Assembly: GCF_013408445.1 (NCBI RefSeq)
Contig: NZ_JACBZL010000001.1
Coordinates: forward strand, 1,798,001 to 1,862,000
DNA from: Corynebacterium tuberculostearicum
Lineage (GTDB): Bacteria > Actinomycetota > Actinomycetes > Mycobacteriales > Mycobacteriaceae
Length of the DNA: 64,000 nt
Direction: 5' to 3'
Both the position numbers and the translations under genes were made by a program. Positions 16,954 through 24,298 of the stretch are shown one piece after another (within the stretch, counting starts at the first letter, position 1; every line of letters begins with the position of its first letter). The notes beneath the pieces were generated by a model. It was given only the letters and a program-made list of their open reading frames with translations, was not told the origin of the DNA and made no database searches.

Positions 16954-18683
16954 TCCGGGACTTGTGGTCGATGACGGATCGGCACTCGAAGATGACGCTG
17001 GCGTGGCTCATTGCGTTGGCCGCGCTTGCCGCGCTGGCACAGGGAGCGGCGTTCGTCGCGCTGCTGCCGCTGCTGTCGGCTCTGGCCGAGGGAGATGATG
17101 CGACGGCGTGGCGTTTCACCGGCGTCATCGCCGGCCTCGCGGCCGCCCATGCGGTGCTGTCCCTCGCCGCGGGGACGGTCGGCAGGGCGAATTCCGCAGC
17201 GGTGCTGTCGTCCCTGCTGCGTTCCCTGGGCGAACGCGTGCTGACGTTGCCACTCGGGTACGTCACCAAGTCCACGGCCGGCCGCTTTTCGGAGATGGCG
17301 TCTTCGGGCATGGCGTTCGCGGCGTCCGTGCCGCACGTGATCCTGCGGCCCGTCATCGCCGCTGTGGTTACGCCGACCGTCATCGCTCTCGGAATTCTGG
17401 CGATGGATTGGCGCGTCGGGTTGGTTCTCGTCGCGTCGGCGCCGGTGCTCTTCTTCGCCTACCGGGCCATTGGCCGGGTCGGCGGGGAGTCGGACGAAGC
17501 GCATGCTGACGCCGTCGCTGCCGTCTCCGGCAGGCTGATCGAGTTCACCCGCGGCCAGCAGGTGATTCGCGCCGCGGGCGACGGTTCGGCGGCGGACGCG
17601 ATGGTGGATGAGGCGATCCAGGCCCAACACGATGCGTTCGCGAAGGCGACGTCGACGCAAGGCGCGGCCATCGGACGGTTGGGCTCGGTCGTCCATGCGG
17701 TGTTCACGGCGGCGGTGGTCGTCGCCGTGGCGGTCGCCGCGACGGGCGGGATGTCACCGGCGCATTTGGCGCCGATGCTCATTGTGGTCGTCCAGTTCAC
17801 CGGACCGATCACCACGGCGGGAGCGTTGTCCGGCGGTTTCGGCGCGGGCCGCAACACGTTGGCTGCGCTGCGTGAGCTGCGGGCGATCCCCGTCCTTCCC
17901 GAGCCTGCCGCACCGGAGCTGCCCGACGGGCATGACGTGGAGTTCCGCGGCGTGAGCTTCGGGTACGGGGAGAAGAAGGTCCTCGACGGCGTCAGCTTCC
18001 GTGCGCCTCAGGGAGCGCTGGTCGCCATAGTGGGACCTTCGGGGGCGGGCAAGACGACGGTCATGCGGCTGCTGTCGCGGTTTCATGATCCGGACTCGGG
18101 GGAGATCCTCATTGGCGGGGTGCCCTTGCCTCGGATCGGCACCGACGGCGTGAACTCGCTGGTGACCCCGGTGTTCCAGGAGACGTTCCTCTTCGACGCG
18201 TCCGTGCGGGACAACGTGGTCTTCGCCGACCCCGGATTCGGTTCCGGGCCCGGCGACGGAGACCGCTTGCGCGAGGCCGCCCGGCGATCCGGGGTGGACC
18301 GCATCGTGGAGCTGCTGCCTTCCGGGTGGGATAACCCGGTGGGGGAGGAGGGGACGCTGCTGTCGGGAGGCGAGCGGCAGCGCGTCGCCATCGCCCGGGC
18401 GCTTCTGAAGGATTCCCCGGTGGTGCTTTTCGACGAGCCGACGTCCTCGCTGGATGCGGCCACTGAGCGGGCGATTGTCGGCACGATGGAAGCGTTGCGC
18501 GGCGATCACACCGTGATCGTCGTCGCCCATCGCCTGCACACCGTCCGCGATGCCGACCTCATCGTCGTGCTTTCGGAGGACGGGACGGTCGCAGAACGGG
18601 GCACGCACGATGAATTGCTGGCGAAGGGCGGCCGCTACGCCGAGTCGTGGACGTGCCGGACGGGAGGCTCCCCGGGCGCCTGA
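16950..18683 (+). CDS. ABC transporter with fused membrane and ATPase domains (YbtQ/IrtB-like)
   Basis: A 577-residue partner of the preceding protein: six-helix membrane domain, then an ATPase domain with Walker A GPSGAGKTT (about 362), canonical signature LSGGERQR and Walker B VLFDEPTSSLD. Unlike its partner, it keeps the classic signature and D-loop, so the heterodimer likely has one normal and one degenerate ATP site. The start overlaps the previous stop (ATGA). It is the last intact gene of the operon: degraded sequence begins right after the stop. No membrane-anchored binding protein or siderophore-interacting reductase domain is visible in either chain. Confidence 0.8.
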   Translation: MIRDLWSMTDRHSKMTLAWLIALAALAALAQGAAFVALLPLLSALAEGDDATAWRFTGVIAGLAAAHAVLSLAAGTVGRANSAAVLSSLLRSLGERVLTLPLGYVTKSTAGRFSEMASSGMAFAASVPHVILRPVIAAVVTPTVIALGILAMDWRVGLVLVASAPVLFFAYRAIGRVGGESDEAHADAVAAVSGRLIEFTRGQQVIRAAGDGSAADAMVDEAIQAQHDAFAKATSTQGAAIGRLGSVVHAVFTAAVVVAVAVAATGGMSPAHLAPMLIVVVQFTGPITTAGALSGGFGAGRNTLAALRELRAIPVLPEPAAPELPDGHDVEFRGVSFGYGEKKVLDGVSFRAPQGALVAIVGPSGAGKTTVMRLLSRFHDPDSGEILIGGVPLPRIGTDGVNSLVTPVFQETFLFDASVRDNVVFADPGFGSGPGDGDRLREAARRSGVDRIVELLPSGWDNPVGEEGTLLSGGERQRVAIARALLKDSPVVLFDEPTSSLDAATERAIVGTMEALRGDHTVIVVAHRLHTVRDADLIVVLSEDGTVAERGTHDELLAKGGRYAESWTCRTGGSPGA

Positions 18684-18700
18684 TCCTCGTCCGTCGAGGA

Positions 18701-19322
18701 CTATCGCTCCGGTCCGGTACCGGTGCAGTGGTCCCGCCACGCCATCCCGGTCAGCGGGTCCTCGACGATGCCCTGGGCGACAGGGTCGTAATTGAAGCCG
18801 TAGTGCTCGGTGCGGTGGGCGGGGCACACGTCTTGGACGGTGATGTTGGTGACGCCGGGTTCCCGCACGAAGGAGTTTTAGTGGGGGAGCACGGCATTGT
18901 CGTGCCGCGTGCCCAGGAAGGTGTACCGAACGCCCGGTCGAGTGATGTCGCCGATGGTCAGCTCATTCAGCAGCATGGAACCGGAGATCTGCTGTTCCCA
19001 GGCAAGCGCGTTCGTTTTGCCGGCGTTTCGGGAGTATCCGTGGCGCATCTCGGGGTGGACGTCAAAGCGATCGGCTGCGCTGTGCGCCCGGGGCCCGTGG
19101 TTCGAGGCCCGGTACCGATGAGCTGTTCGACGACCCGGTCCCGGGAATGAGGATGACGGGCAATTCACCGTCCCGGGGCGGCACCGGAAGTCGTTGGCGC
19201 CGGGGGCACCAGACCGGGCTTGGCCATGGACAGGGCCCGGGCGGCCGCGGGTGAGGTTTGCCGGTGGCCGGGCCACCGGTCGGGAAACCGCCGTCCGACA
19301 GCGACGAGGGGATTCTCGTCAC
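18701..19322 (-). pseudogene. Degraded triacylglycerol lipase
   Basis: Reading the minus strand in pieces recovers a secreted lipase of the corynebacterial type. An N-terminal piece (about 19130-19322) contains ELPVILIPGTGSS. After a frame change a middle piece (about 18880-19080) reads NALAWEQQISGSMLLNELTIGD and VRYTFLGTRHDNAVLPH. An in-frame TAA at 18876-18878 follows, then NSFVREPGVTNITVQDVCPAHRTEHYGF to a natural stop at 18701. The active-site region is missing, so a central deletion is likely. The gene lies just after the metallophore operon and shares its high G+C, suggesting both came in together. It is non-functional as it stands. Confidence 0.65.
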
Positions 19323-19479
19323 CTCGTCGGGGGTGTTCCTATATAGGTTGTCAACTCCGTGGGTGGGCTTGTTTGGGGGTGTGAACGGCTTCTGCTTCGT
19401 CTCGTAGATGTTGTTTTGGGTACCTTGAGGAGCCGATTGGGCTTGCTGTGCAATCGGCTTGGATGGGGGTCTGGTGGCT

Positions 19480-19942
19480 TTAGGCTGCTGCGGCCTTCTG
19501 GATTGTGGGGATGTCTCGGTAGTGCTCGCCGTTTCGCATCATGGCGAAGAGGACGTTGAGGCGTCGGCGTGCGAGTGCGACGACTGCGGCGTTGTGTCTT
19601 TTGCCTTCTTTGCGTTTTTGTTCATAGAGTTGCCGGGAACGCTCGTGGAATCTGATCGATGCAAAAGACGATTGCCATAGGGCGTTCTTTAATTTTTGTT
19701 GAGCGATCGTCTGCCCCCATGTGTTGGGCGACTGCGACGGTTAATCGGCCGATGTTGTTGGGCTGATCGACAATGACAAGGACCGAGGCGTTGTCGGCGA
19801 GGAATTGGCCGAAGAGCTTGCGTAGCGAGCCTTCATGCTGATTGATGCGTTTGGACAGGACTTGCCTGCCTTGGGGATCGAGGACGCAGGCGTGGTGGAA
19901 GTATTTGCCGACGTCTACGCCAATGACGAAGTCATAGGCCAT
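19480..19942 (-). pseudogene. IS110-family transposase, internally deleted and frameshifted
   Basis: The minus-strand frame from 19942 begins MAYDFVIGVDVGKYFHHAC and continues to LVIVDQPNNIGRLTVAVAQHMGAD, the N-terminal DEDD (RuvC-like) start of IS110-type transposases. A strong AGGAGG lies upstream. Near 19690 the sequence jumps, in another frame, to the family C-terminus (NALWQSSFASIRFHERSRQLYEQKRKEGKRHN in pieces) and ends at a TAA at 19480. About 75 N-terminal and 65 C-terminal residues remain of a protein normally near 400, so the central catalytic part is gone. It marks the border between the high-G+C block and the core chromosome. Confidence 0.75.
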
Positions 19943-20288
19943 GGGTGTATGCCTCCTAGCGATGACTTAGAAGTTGGACTATTTGAGCTTCATCGCTGGG
20001 GTTGTCGGACATACTTAGTACTGGCATCTACATTACTGTGAGACCTCGTACCACCTGGGCTGGGTCAGGTTCCTATTGAGCTGTTTGAGTATGTCACTGT
20101 CTTCGGCGGCATCACCCCCGGATCATTTTCAGACAGGGGCGGGAATAAGCCATACCGAAGCCAGCGACTAGTTCCACTGTCCTTTCAGACGGAGGGAACG
20201 GAAATAAACATAGCCCGCCCAATCGGGTGGACAGGCTATGAATCTTCGGTGCCCTGAGGTGGAACTGCTAACAACGAAATGGGGGGCG
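19943..20288. other. Gene-free stretch between IS110 remnant and YjbR-like gene
   Basis: I see no convincing gene here. The left part carries the ribosome-binding site and presumably the end of the IS110 remnant. The right part holds a strong hairpin at 20209-20240. A smaller nested inverted repeat (GTTCC...GGAAC) is visible near 20170-20200. The rest has no feature I can name. Confidence 0.5.
20209..20240 (-). terminator. Orphan hairpin, terminator-like on the minus strand
   Basis: CATAGCC (20209-20215) pairs with GGCTATG (20234-20240) and the stem continues with CGCCC against GGGTG. On the minus strand the stem is followed by TTTATTT, the shape of a rho-independent terminator. No minus-strand gene ends here now (both genes to the right are on the plus strand), so it may be left over from a lost gene or serve as a barrier. 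Confidence 0.45.
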
Positions 20289-20666
20289 ATGTTGGACGGG
20301 AGCGGCATCTACAAGGTTGCGCGGCAGCGCGCCGAAGAGATGCTCGGCTCGCAGGTACAGCATCCTTTCGGGCCCGACTGGGAAGTATTCAAAGTACGCG
20401 GCAAGGTTTTCTTGTTGTTGACCGCGGTGACAGGTCAACAGCAAATGATCATTAAAGCCGAGCCGGAGGATTGCCAAGCGCTACAGCAGCAATACCCGTT
20501 CATTGCGCCGGGCTACCACATGAATAAGAAGCACTGGGTTTCCGTCTATCCACACGCAGAGCTGCACCAACAGCTGATAGAGGAGTTAGTCACGGATTCC
20601 TATCGTTTGGTGGTGGAAAAGCTGCCGAGAGGGCGGCGGCCGATCGATCCGTCCTCTGGGCATTAA
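20289..20666 (+). CDS. MmcQ/YjbR-family protein
   Basis: A 125-residue protein beginning MLDGSGIYKVARQRAEEMLG with the family core HPFGPDWEVFKVRGKVFLLL and PGYHMNKKHWVSV. MmcQ/YjbR proteins have a double-wing fold related to DNA-binding domains, but their biochemical role is not established. The start at 20289 is preferred over the longer frame from 20238 because family members begin at this point and GGGGGG precedes it; the longer version would also start inside the hairpin at 20209-20240. It is followed after 66 bases by a MarR-type gene on the same strand. It is the first core-like gene after the island scar. Confidence 0.75.
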   Translation: MLDGSGIYKVARQRAEEMLGSQVQHPFGPDWEVFKVRGKVFLLLTAVTGQQQMIIKAEPEDCQALQQQYPFIAPGYHMNKKHWVSVYPHAELHQQLIEELVTDSYRLVVEKLPRGRRPIDPSSGH

Positions 20667-20684
20667 GGCCTTGGCGTTTAGGAC

Positions 20685-20698
20685 AGTGACGAGTCACT
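20685..20698. promoter_or_regulatory. Perfect palindrome upstream of the MarR-type gene
   Basis: AGTGAC-GA-GTCACT, a perfect 6+2+6 palindrome 35 bases before the MarR-type start. MarR proteins often bind palindromes in their own promoters, so this is a candidate self-operator. AT-rich sequence with TAGAAT-like hexamers lies between it and the ATG. Confidence 0.4.
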
Positions 20699-20732
20699 TT
20701 AGAATTAAAGCCATGTTGATAGAATAAATTCC

Positions 20733-21218
20733 ATGACTGAGCGCGATGACTACTGGCTAAATGATGAAGAACTGGCATCATTTATGTCTCTAATGAGCGT
20801 AAATATTCGCTTGACCAATATTTTGGATGCTCAGCTGCGCGATGACGCAGGTTTGAGCTTTTTTGAATACACAGTGCTCTCGCGGCTATCTGAGGCGGAA
20901 AATCGCGAGATGCGTATGCGTGATTTGGCGATTACCGCCAACGGATCTTTGTCCCGCTTGAGCCAGGTTGTTACGCGCCTAGAAAAGCAGGGGTGGGTCG
21001 TGCGCCAGCCGTGCCCAACTGACGGCCGCACCACCATGGCACAGCTGACGGATAGCGGTTGGGACAAGGTAGTAGAGACTGCGCCTGGGCACGCTAAGCA
21101 GGCGCGAAGGTCCGTAATGGATAACCTGACCCGCACGCAGATCCGCCAGGTGCTGCAGATTAATCAGCGGATCATTAAGGCCATTGAGAATGATGAGCGC
21201 TACGGCGGGCGCTATTAG
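20733..21218 (+). CDS. MarR-family transcriptional regulator
   Basis: A 161-residue winged-helix regulator. The helix-turn-helix and wing are visible as MRMRDLAITANGSLSRLSQVVTRLEKQGWVVRQPCPTDGRTTMAQLTDSGWD, followed by the C-terminal dimerisation helix. The N-terminal LRDDAGLSFFEYTVLSRLSE is typical of the family. No Shine-Dalgarno sequence precedes the ATG, while TAGAAT-like hexamers lie 10-30 bases upstream, so the mRNA may be leaderless. A perfect palindrome at 20685 could be its operator. The ligand and target genes cannot be told from context: the left neighbour is a YjbR-like gene and the right neighbour is convergent mpg. Confidence 0.85.
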   Translation: MTERDDYWLNDEELASFMSLMSVNIRLTNILDAQLRDDAGLSFFEYTVLSRLSEAENREMRMRDLAITANGSLSRLSQVVTRLEKQGWVVRQPCPTDGRTTMAQLTDSGWDKVVETAPGHAKQARRSVMDNLTRTQIRQVLQINQRIIKAIENDERYGGRY

Positions 21219-21236
21219 CTAGCGGAACTAGCAGGG

Positions 21237-21785
21237 CTATTTCTTGGGATAGCCGCGGCGGCCCGAGACGGTTTTATCGAAGGGGATCCAAAACCGTAGG
21301 GCCGCTTCCTTGTTTTTGGAGATACCGATACGCGGTCCGCACACCCATTCTGGTTCGGTGGTTCGCTCGACAATGTGAATGGGTTGGTGGTTATCTTCCA
21401 GCGTGAAGCCTAAGGCCTTGCCGAGGTTTCCTGGCCCGCGGGCGAGGTTATGAAAATCAGAGGTGCCACGGCGGGCGAAGGCGGTGTCGGCGCCCTCGAT
21501 GATTTCACCGCCACGCAGCAGACAGCCCTGGCCAGTGCCTTCAGGGGCGCAGACGATATTGACGTTGCGGTGGATACCGTAAGAGATATAGACGTAGAAC
21601 CTGCCCGGCGGACCGAACATGGCCGCATTACGCGGGGTCTTGCCATTGAAGGTGTGTGCCGCGGAGTCCTCGGCGCCTAGGTAAGCCTCGACCTCTGTAA
21701 GGCGGATGCTCACTCCGGCATGGGTGAGGGTGCAGCCGAGGAGTTGGGGAGCGACGGCGTCGGCAGTCAGGGCAAAATCAATCAT
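21237..21785 (-). CDS. mpg: 3-methyladenine DNA glycosylase
   Basis: A 182-residue base-excision repair enzyme of the AAG/MPG type that removes alkylated purines from DNA. Family sequences are clear: LTEVEAYLGAEDSAAHTFNGKTPRNAAMFGPPGRFYVYISYGIHRNVNIVC, and GRGEIIEGA- and LARGPGNLGKALG-like segments. The Glu of VEAYLG is the catalytic residue in this family. The start ATG touches the stop of the upstream polysaccharide deacetylase gene on the same strand, so the two may be co-transcribed although their functions are unrelated. It converges with the MarR-type gene. Confidence 0.92.
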   Translation of the reverse strand: MIDFALTADAVAPQLLGCTLTHAGVSIRLTEVEAYLGAEDSAAHTFNGKTPRNAAMFGPPGRFYVYISYGIHRNVNIVCAPEGTGQGCLLRGGEIIEGADTAFARRGTSDFHNLARGPGNLGKALGFTLEDNHQPIHIVERTTEPEWVCGPRIGISKNKEAALRFWIPFDKTVSGRRGYPKK

Positions 21786-22648
21786 TAACCACGAGCGTAG
21801 TAGCGCTTACCTGCCGCGGGGGTACGCAGGAGGCGATCTAGGCTCACTGGCTCGAGGCCTTTGGCGCGCAGGCCGTCGATGACGCAATCGGCGGCGTCCA
21901 CGGTGGTGGGGTGGATATCGTGCATCAAAACAATGGAACCGGCGCGGGCACCTTGCACGGCCGAGGAACAGACGTGCTCAGAGTTGCGGTCTTTCCAATC
22001 CACGGTGTCGACGTCCCACAGCGCTTGGGAGACACCCTTATCGCGGGTTACCTGATCCACGGTGGCGTTGGTAGCGCCGTAGGGCGGGCGTACCCAGCGC
22101 GTGCTCTGGCCGGTGGCTTTTTTGATAGCGGCATTGCCGGCATCGATTTCCTGGGATACCTGGTCATAAGACAGGGTGTTGAGCTGGCGGTGGGTCTTGG
22201 TGTGGTTGCCAATGGTGTGGCCCTCGGCCTTCATGCGCTTGAGTAGCTCAGGATGTTGTTCTGCGTTGGGGGCTAGCACCATGAAGCTTGCGTGCGCGTT
22301 CTTGGCCTTGAGTTTGTCCAGCAGGCGGTTAGTCTCGGCACCTGGGCCGTCGTCGTAGGTGATAGCTACGCAATTGGCGCAGTCGACGCCACCACTGTTG
22401 CGCGGCTCTGTCTTCTTCTCCTGGGCCGAGGTGGGCGCCTTCTGCTTAGGAGCTTTCTGCGGGAAGGCCTTGGAGGTGATGTCCTCGACCTGTGCGCGGG
22501 CGTCTTCGATGCGATGGTTGATTTCGTCTTGGAAATTCGAGCTGGAGGACACAGGCAGCTGTGGAATCTGCGGCAACTGTGCGTTAGCGGCCGCTGGAAC
22601 GGCAGCGGCGACGAGCACGGTGAGGGCGGAGGTGAGAATGCGACGCAT
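21785..22648 (-). CDS. Exported polysaccharide deacetylase (NodB domain)
   Basis: A 287-residue secreted enzyme, probably removing acetyl groups from a cell-wall glycan. The signal peptide MRRILTSALTVLVAAAVPAAANA is followed by a linker starting QLPQIPQLP and a NodB domain with all motifs: TYDDGPG (motif 1), GHTIGNHTKTH (metal-binding His pair), RWVRPPYGATNA, LWDVDTVDW and IVLMHDIHPTT. The ATG at 22648 is chosen because AGGAAAACC precedes it and it starts a proper signal peptide; the longer frame to 22690 adds an unlikely N-terminus. The Glu/Gly/Arg-flanked GVDCANCVAI before motif 1 has two Cys that may form a disulfide. Confidence 0.9.
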   Translation of the reverse strand: MRRILTSALTVLVAAAVPAAANAQLPQIPQLPVSSSSNFQDEINHRIEDARAQVEDITSKAFPQKAPKQKAPTSAQEKKTEPRNSGGVDCANCVAITYDDGPGAETNRLLDKLKAKNAHASFMVLAPNAEQHPELLKRMKAEGHTIGNHTKTHRQLNTLSYDQVSQEIDAGNAAIKKATGQSTRWVRPPYGATNATVDQVTRDKGVSQALWDVDTVDWKDRNSEHVCSSAVQGARAGSIVLMHDIHPTTVDAADCVIDGLRAKGLEPVSLDRLLRTPAAGKRYYARG

Positions 22649-22815
22649 GGTTTTCCTAAGGGTGAGGGAAAGTGGACACGATGTGCCCATGACCCTAGCG
22701 CCTGCGCGTTACGGAAGTGATAGGACATGCCTAAAGTGGCCAAAGTGATTTAAGTGGTTCAGGTTGGGAACGGTTTGTAGTTACTTCGGCTGCGGTAGTA
22801 AGGTATCTAGGCACT

Positions 22816-22888
22816 GGGGCATTAGCTCAATTGGTAGAGCATCTGCTTTGCAAGCAGAAGGTCAGGAGTTCGATTCTCCTATGCTCCA
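22816..22888 (+). tRNA. tRNA-Ala (anticodon UGC)
   Basis: A complete cloverleaf: acceptor arms GGGGCAT and ATGCTCC with the G3:U70 pair that marks alanine tRNAs, D-arm GCTCAATTGGTAGAGC, anticodon stem TCTGC/GCAGA around loop TTTGCAA (anticodon TGC), and T-arm AGGAGTTCGATTCTCCT. The discriminator base is A. The CCA end is not encoded. Confidence 0.97.
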
Positions 22889-22896
22889 CAGCATGT

Positions 22897-22931
22897 AGTC
22901 TGGCTTCCTCTTTGGAGGGGCCGGACTTTTT
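22897..22931 (+). terminator. Rho-independent terminator after tRNA-Ala
   Basis: AGTCTGGC pairs with GCCGGACT, with an inner CCTC/GAGG stem and a TTTG loop, followed by TTTTT. It starts 9 bases after the tRNA. Confidence 0.8.
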
Positions 22932-22960
22932 CTACGTGGTGGGGTTCAGGGGTCGAATTG

Positions 22961-23046
22961 GCTGCGATCGCAACTTTCGTCCATACAAACCGTGGTTTCC
23001 GTCGACAGTTGTGCCGGTTTATATGGACGAAAATCGTGATCGGCGG
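22961..23046. repeat. Long imperfect inverted repeat
   Basis: The arm at 22975-22992 (TTTCGTCCATACAAACCG) is matched by the reverse complement at 23015-23032 with one mismatch, and weaker pairing extends outward on both sides to about 22961 and 23046. The spacer is 22 bases. There is no T-run after it and no gene within it. It lies between tRNA-Ala and a small gene at 23147. Possibilities are a miniature mobile element, a structured RNA or a large operator. Confidence 0.7.
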
Positions 23047-23146
23047 AAGGGGGGATGGCGGAAGTGTGCAAGGTCGCGGGGGAGAAACTTTCAGTACAGT
23101 GAATGGGGAATCATTACTGTCCCGCGATACCACCAGGAGACCAACC

Positions 23147-23395
23147 ATGACCGCCAATGCTCGCTACAGTGATCCCTTTACCTCCGCAGACAAGGAAGTT
23201 GCGGCGCCGGAGGGCGCGGAATACGTTGTGGTGCGCAAACGTGGCGAGGCCGCAGTGGATGGCGAGGTCATGAGCTTTCACGGCACCCGCGAAGAGGCGC
23301 GTGAGGCAGTTATGGCTGGCCTGACCGAGGAATTTAAGACGGCCGTGGATAACGAGCCGATTTACGTCACCCACGCCCGCCTGCGTTCGCTTTAG
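23147..23395 (+). CDS. Small conserved-looking protein, function unknown
   Basis: An 82-residue soluble protein starting MTANARYSDPFTSADKEVAAPEGAEYVVVRKRGEAAVDGE and ending YVTHARLRSL. CAGGAGA precedes the ATG at good distance, which selects this start over the longer frame. It is mixed alpha/beta in character with an Ala/Glu-rich helix (TREEAREAVMAGLTEEFKTAV), without signal peptide, membrane segment or cysteines. I do not recognise a family. Its last codons overlap the end of the convergent GNAT gene by 4 bases. The inverted repeat at 22961-23046 lies in its upstream region. Confidence 0.65.
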   Translation: MTANARYSDPFTSADKEVAAPEGAEYVVVRKRGEAAVDGEVMSFHGTREEAREAVMAGLTEEFKTAVDNEPIYVTHARLRSL

Positions 23396-23871
23396 AAGCG
23401 CTTGACCATCACAAAGTGATCCTCGTGGCTGCCCACGTGCTCGAATCCGAGGTGCTCATAGAGACCCTTGGCGCGGGGATTATCGGGGTGGACGGCTAGC
23501 GAGATGCCGGGGGCGCGCAGGGTGTGGGCGAGGGAAATGGCGGCGTCGATAAGCGCGGTGGCAATGCCCTGGCCCTTATAGCGGGCCTCGACCGCGATGG
23601 CGAGCTCCGGAATGGCGGGCTCGACAAAGCCAAAGCCGTGATTGTCCTCCGTACCCCAGTTGAGCCACACGCCGCCAGCCGGGACGAGCTCCTCCCAGGC
23701 AATAAAGCCGCCCTGGTTGGGATCCCAATTTTCCACGTAGAAGGCAAAATCATCGGCGAAGTCGGGGGAAAGCTCGCCGTGCTCGTCACCGAAAGTATCG
23801 GTAAGAAAGTTGAGGCGGGCGAGATAGGTGCGGTCAGATTCTTGGGTCGCGCGAAGTTCCATAAGATCCAC
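23392..23871 (-). CDS. GNAT-family N-acetyltransferase
   Basis: A 159-residue acetyl-CoA-dependent acetyltransferase. The acetyl-CoA binding segment is AIAVEARYKGQGIATALIDAAIS (R/Q-x-x-G-x-G/A type) and the fold ends with the usual NPRAKGLYEHLGFEHVG. The substrate cannot be inferred. The second methionine (MELRATQESD) is a possible alternative start 3 codons in. It converges with the small gene ending at 23395 and is followed downstream on its own strand by no obvious partner. Confidence 0.8.
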   Translation of the reverse strand: MDLMELRATQESDRTYLARLNFLTDTFGDEHGELSPDFADDFAFYVENWDPNQGGFIAWEELVPAGGVWLNWGTEDNHGFGFVEPAIPELAIAVEARYKGQGIATALIDAAISLAHTLRAPGISLAVHPDNPRAKGLYEHLGFEHVGSHEDHFVMVKRF

Positions 23872-23961
23872 GATAGACGCCAGTGGTGCAGCGCGGGGTG
23901 CGCGTGCGAAAATCCCCTCCGCACAGTCCAGTGGTCTGCGGGGAAGGGATTCTGCTCGCGC

Positions 23962-24165
23962 TTAGGCTAGGTGGTAATTGCGAACGTCGTGACCGTTAAA
24001 CTCGCGCTCGATACCGGCCTCGTCTACGGAGTGGAAGGTGGTTCCGTTATCGATGGCGAAGCGCAGGTTATCCACGCGAGAGGAAGGGTCTTTGGACACC
24101 GCACCCGCCGGGAAGTAGTACGTTGCGCCGTCTTTGAGCTTGACGGTAAGGGTCTCAAAGCTCAT
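23962..24165 (-). CDS. Small protein of unknown function (67 aa)
   Basis: A short protein, MSFETLTVKLKDGATYYFPAGAV and onward, ending GHDVRNYHLA. AAGGAGATGAACA places a strong ribosome-binding site before the ATG, and the composition is that of a real small beta-rich protein. It has no signal peptide, membrane helix or cysteine. I do not recognise a family. It stands alone between the GNAT gene and the Lys-rich membrane protein gene, all on the minus strand but with gaps of about 90 and 130 bases. Confidence 0.7.
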   Translation of the reverse strand: MSFETLTVKLKDGATYYFPAGAVSKDPSSRVDNLRFAIDNGTTFHSVDEAGIEREFNGHDVRNYHLA

Positions 24166-24298
24166 TGTTCATCTCCTTGTAGAAAGATCCCTAATGTGGG
24201 AATTCAATCAAGAGATTTTTGTTTAGGCAAAGCGATGAGATCTAGACAACGCTACGCATACCCCCACCGCGGGGTGGTAAGCGTATTTATTCCTCGGT

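Noticed and set aside
24248..24280. Hairpin (TACGC...GCGTA with an internal TACC/GGTA stem) after the Lys-rich protein gene
   Set aside because: The stem is interrupted and no T-run follows on the minus strand, so it was not listed as a terminator.
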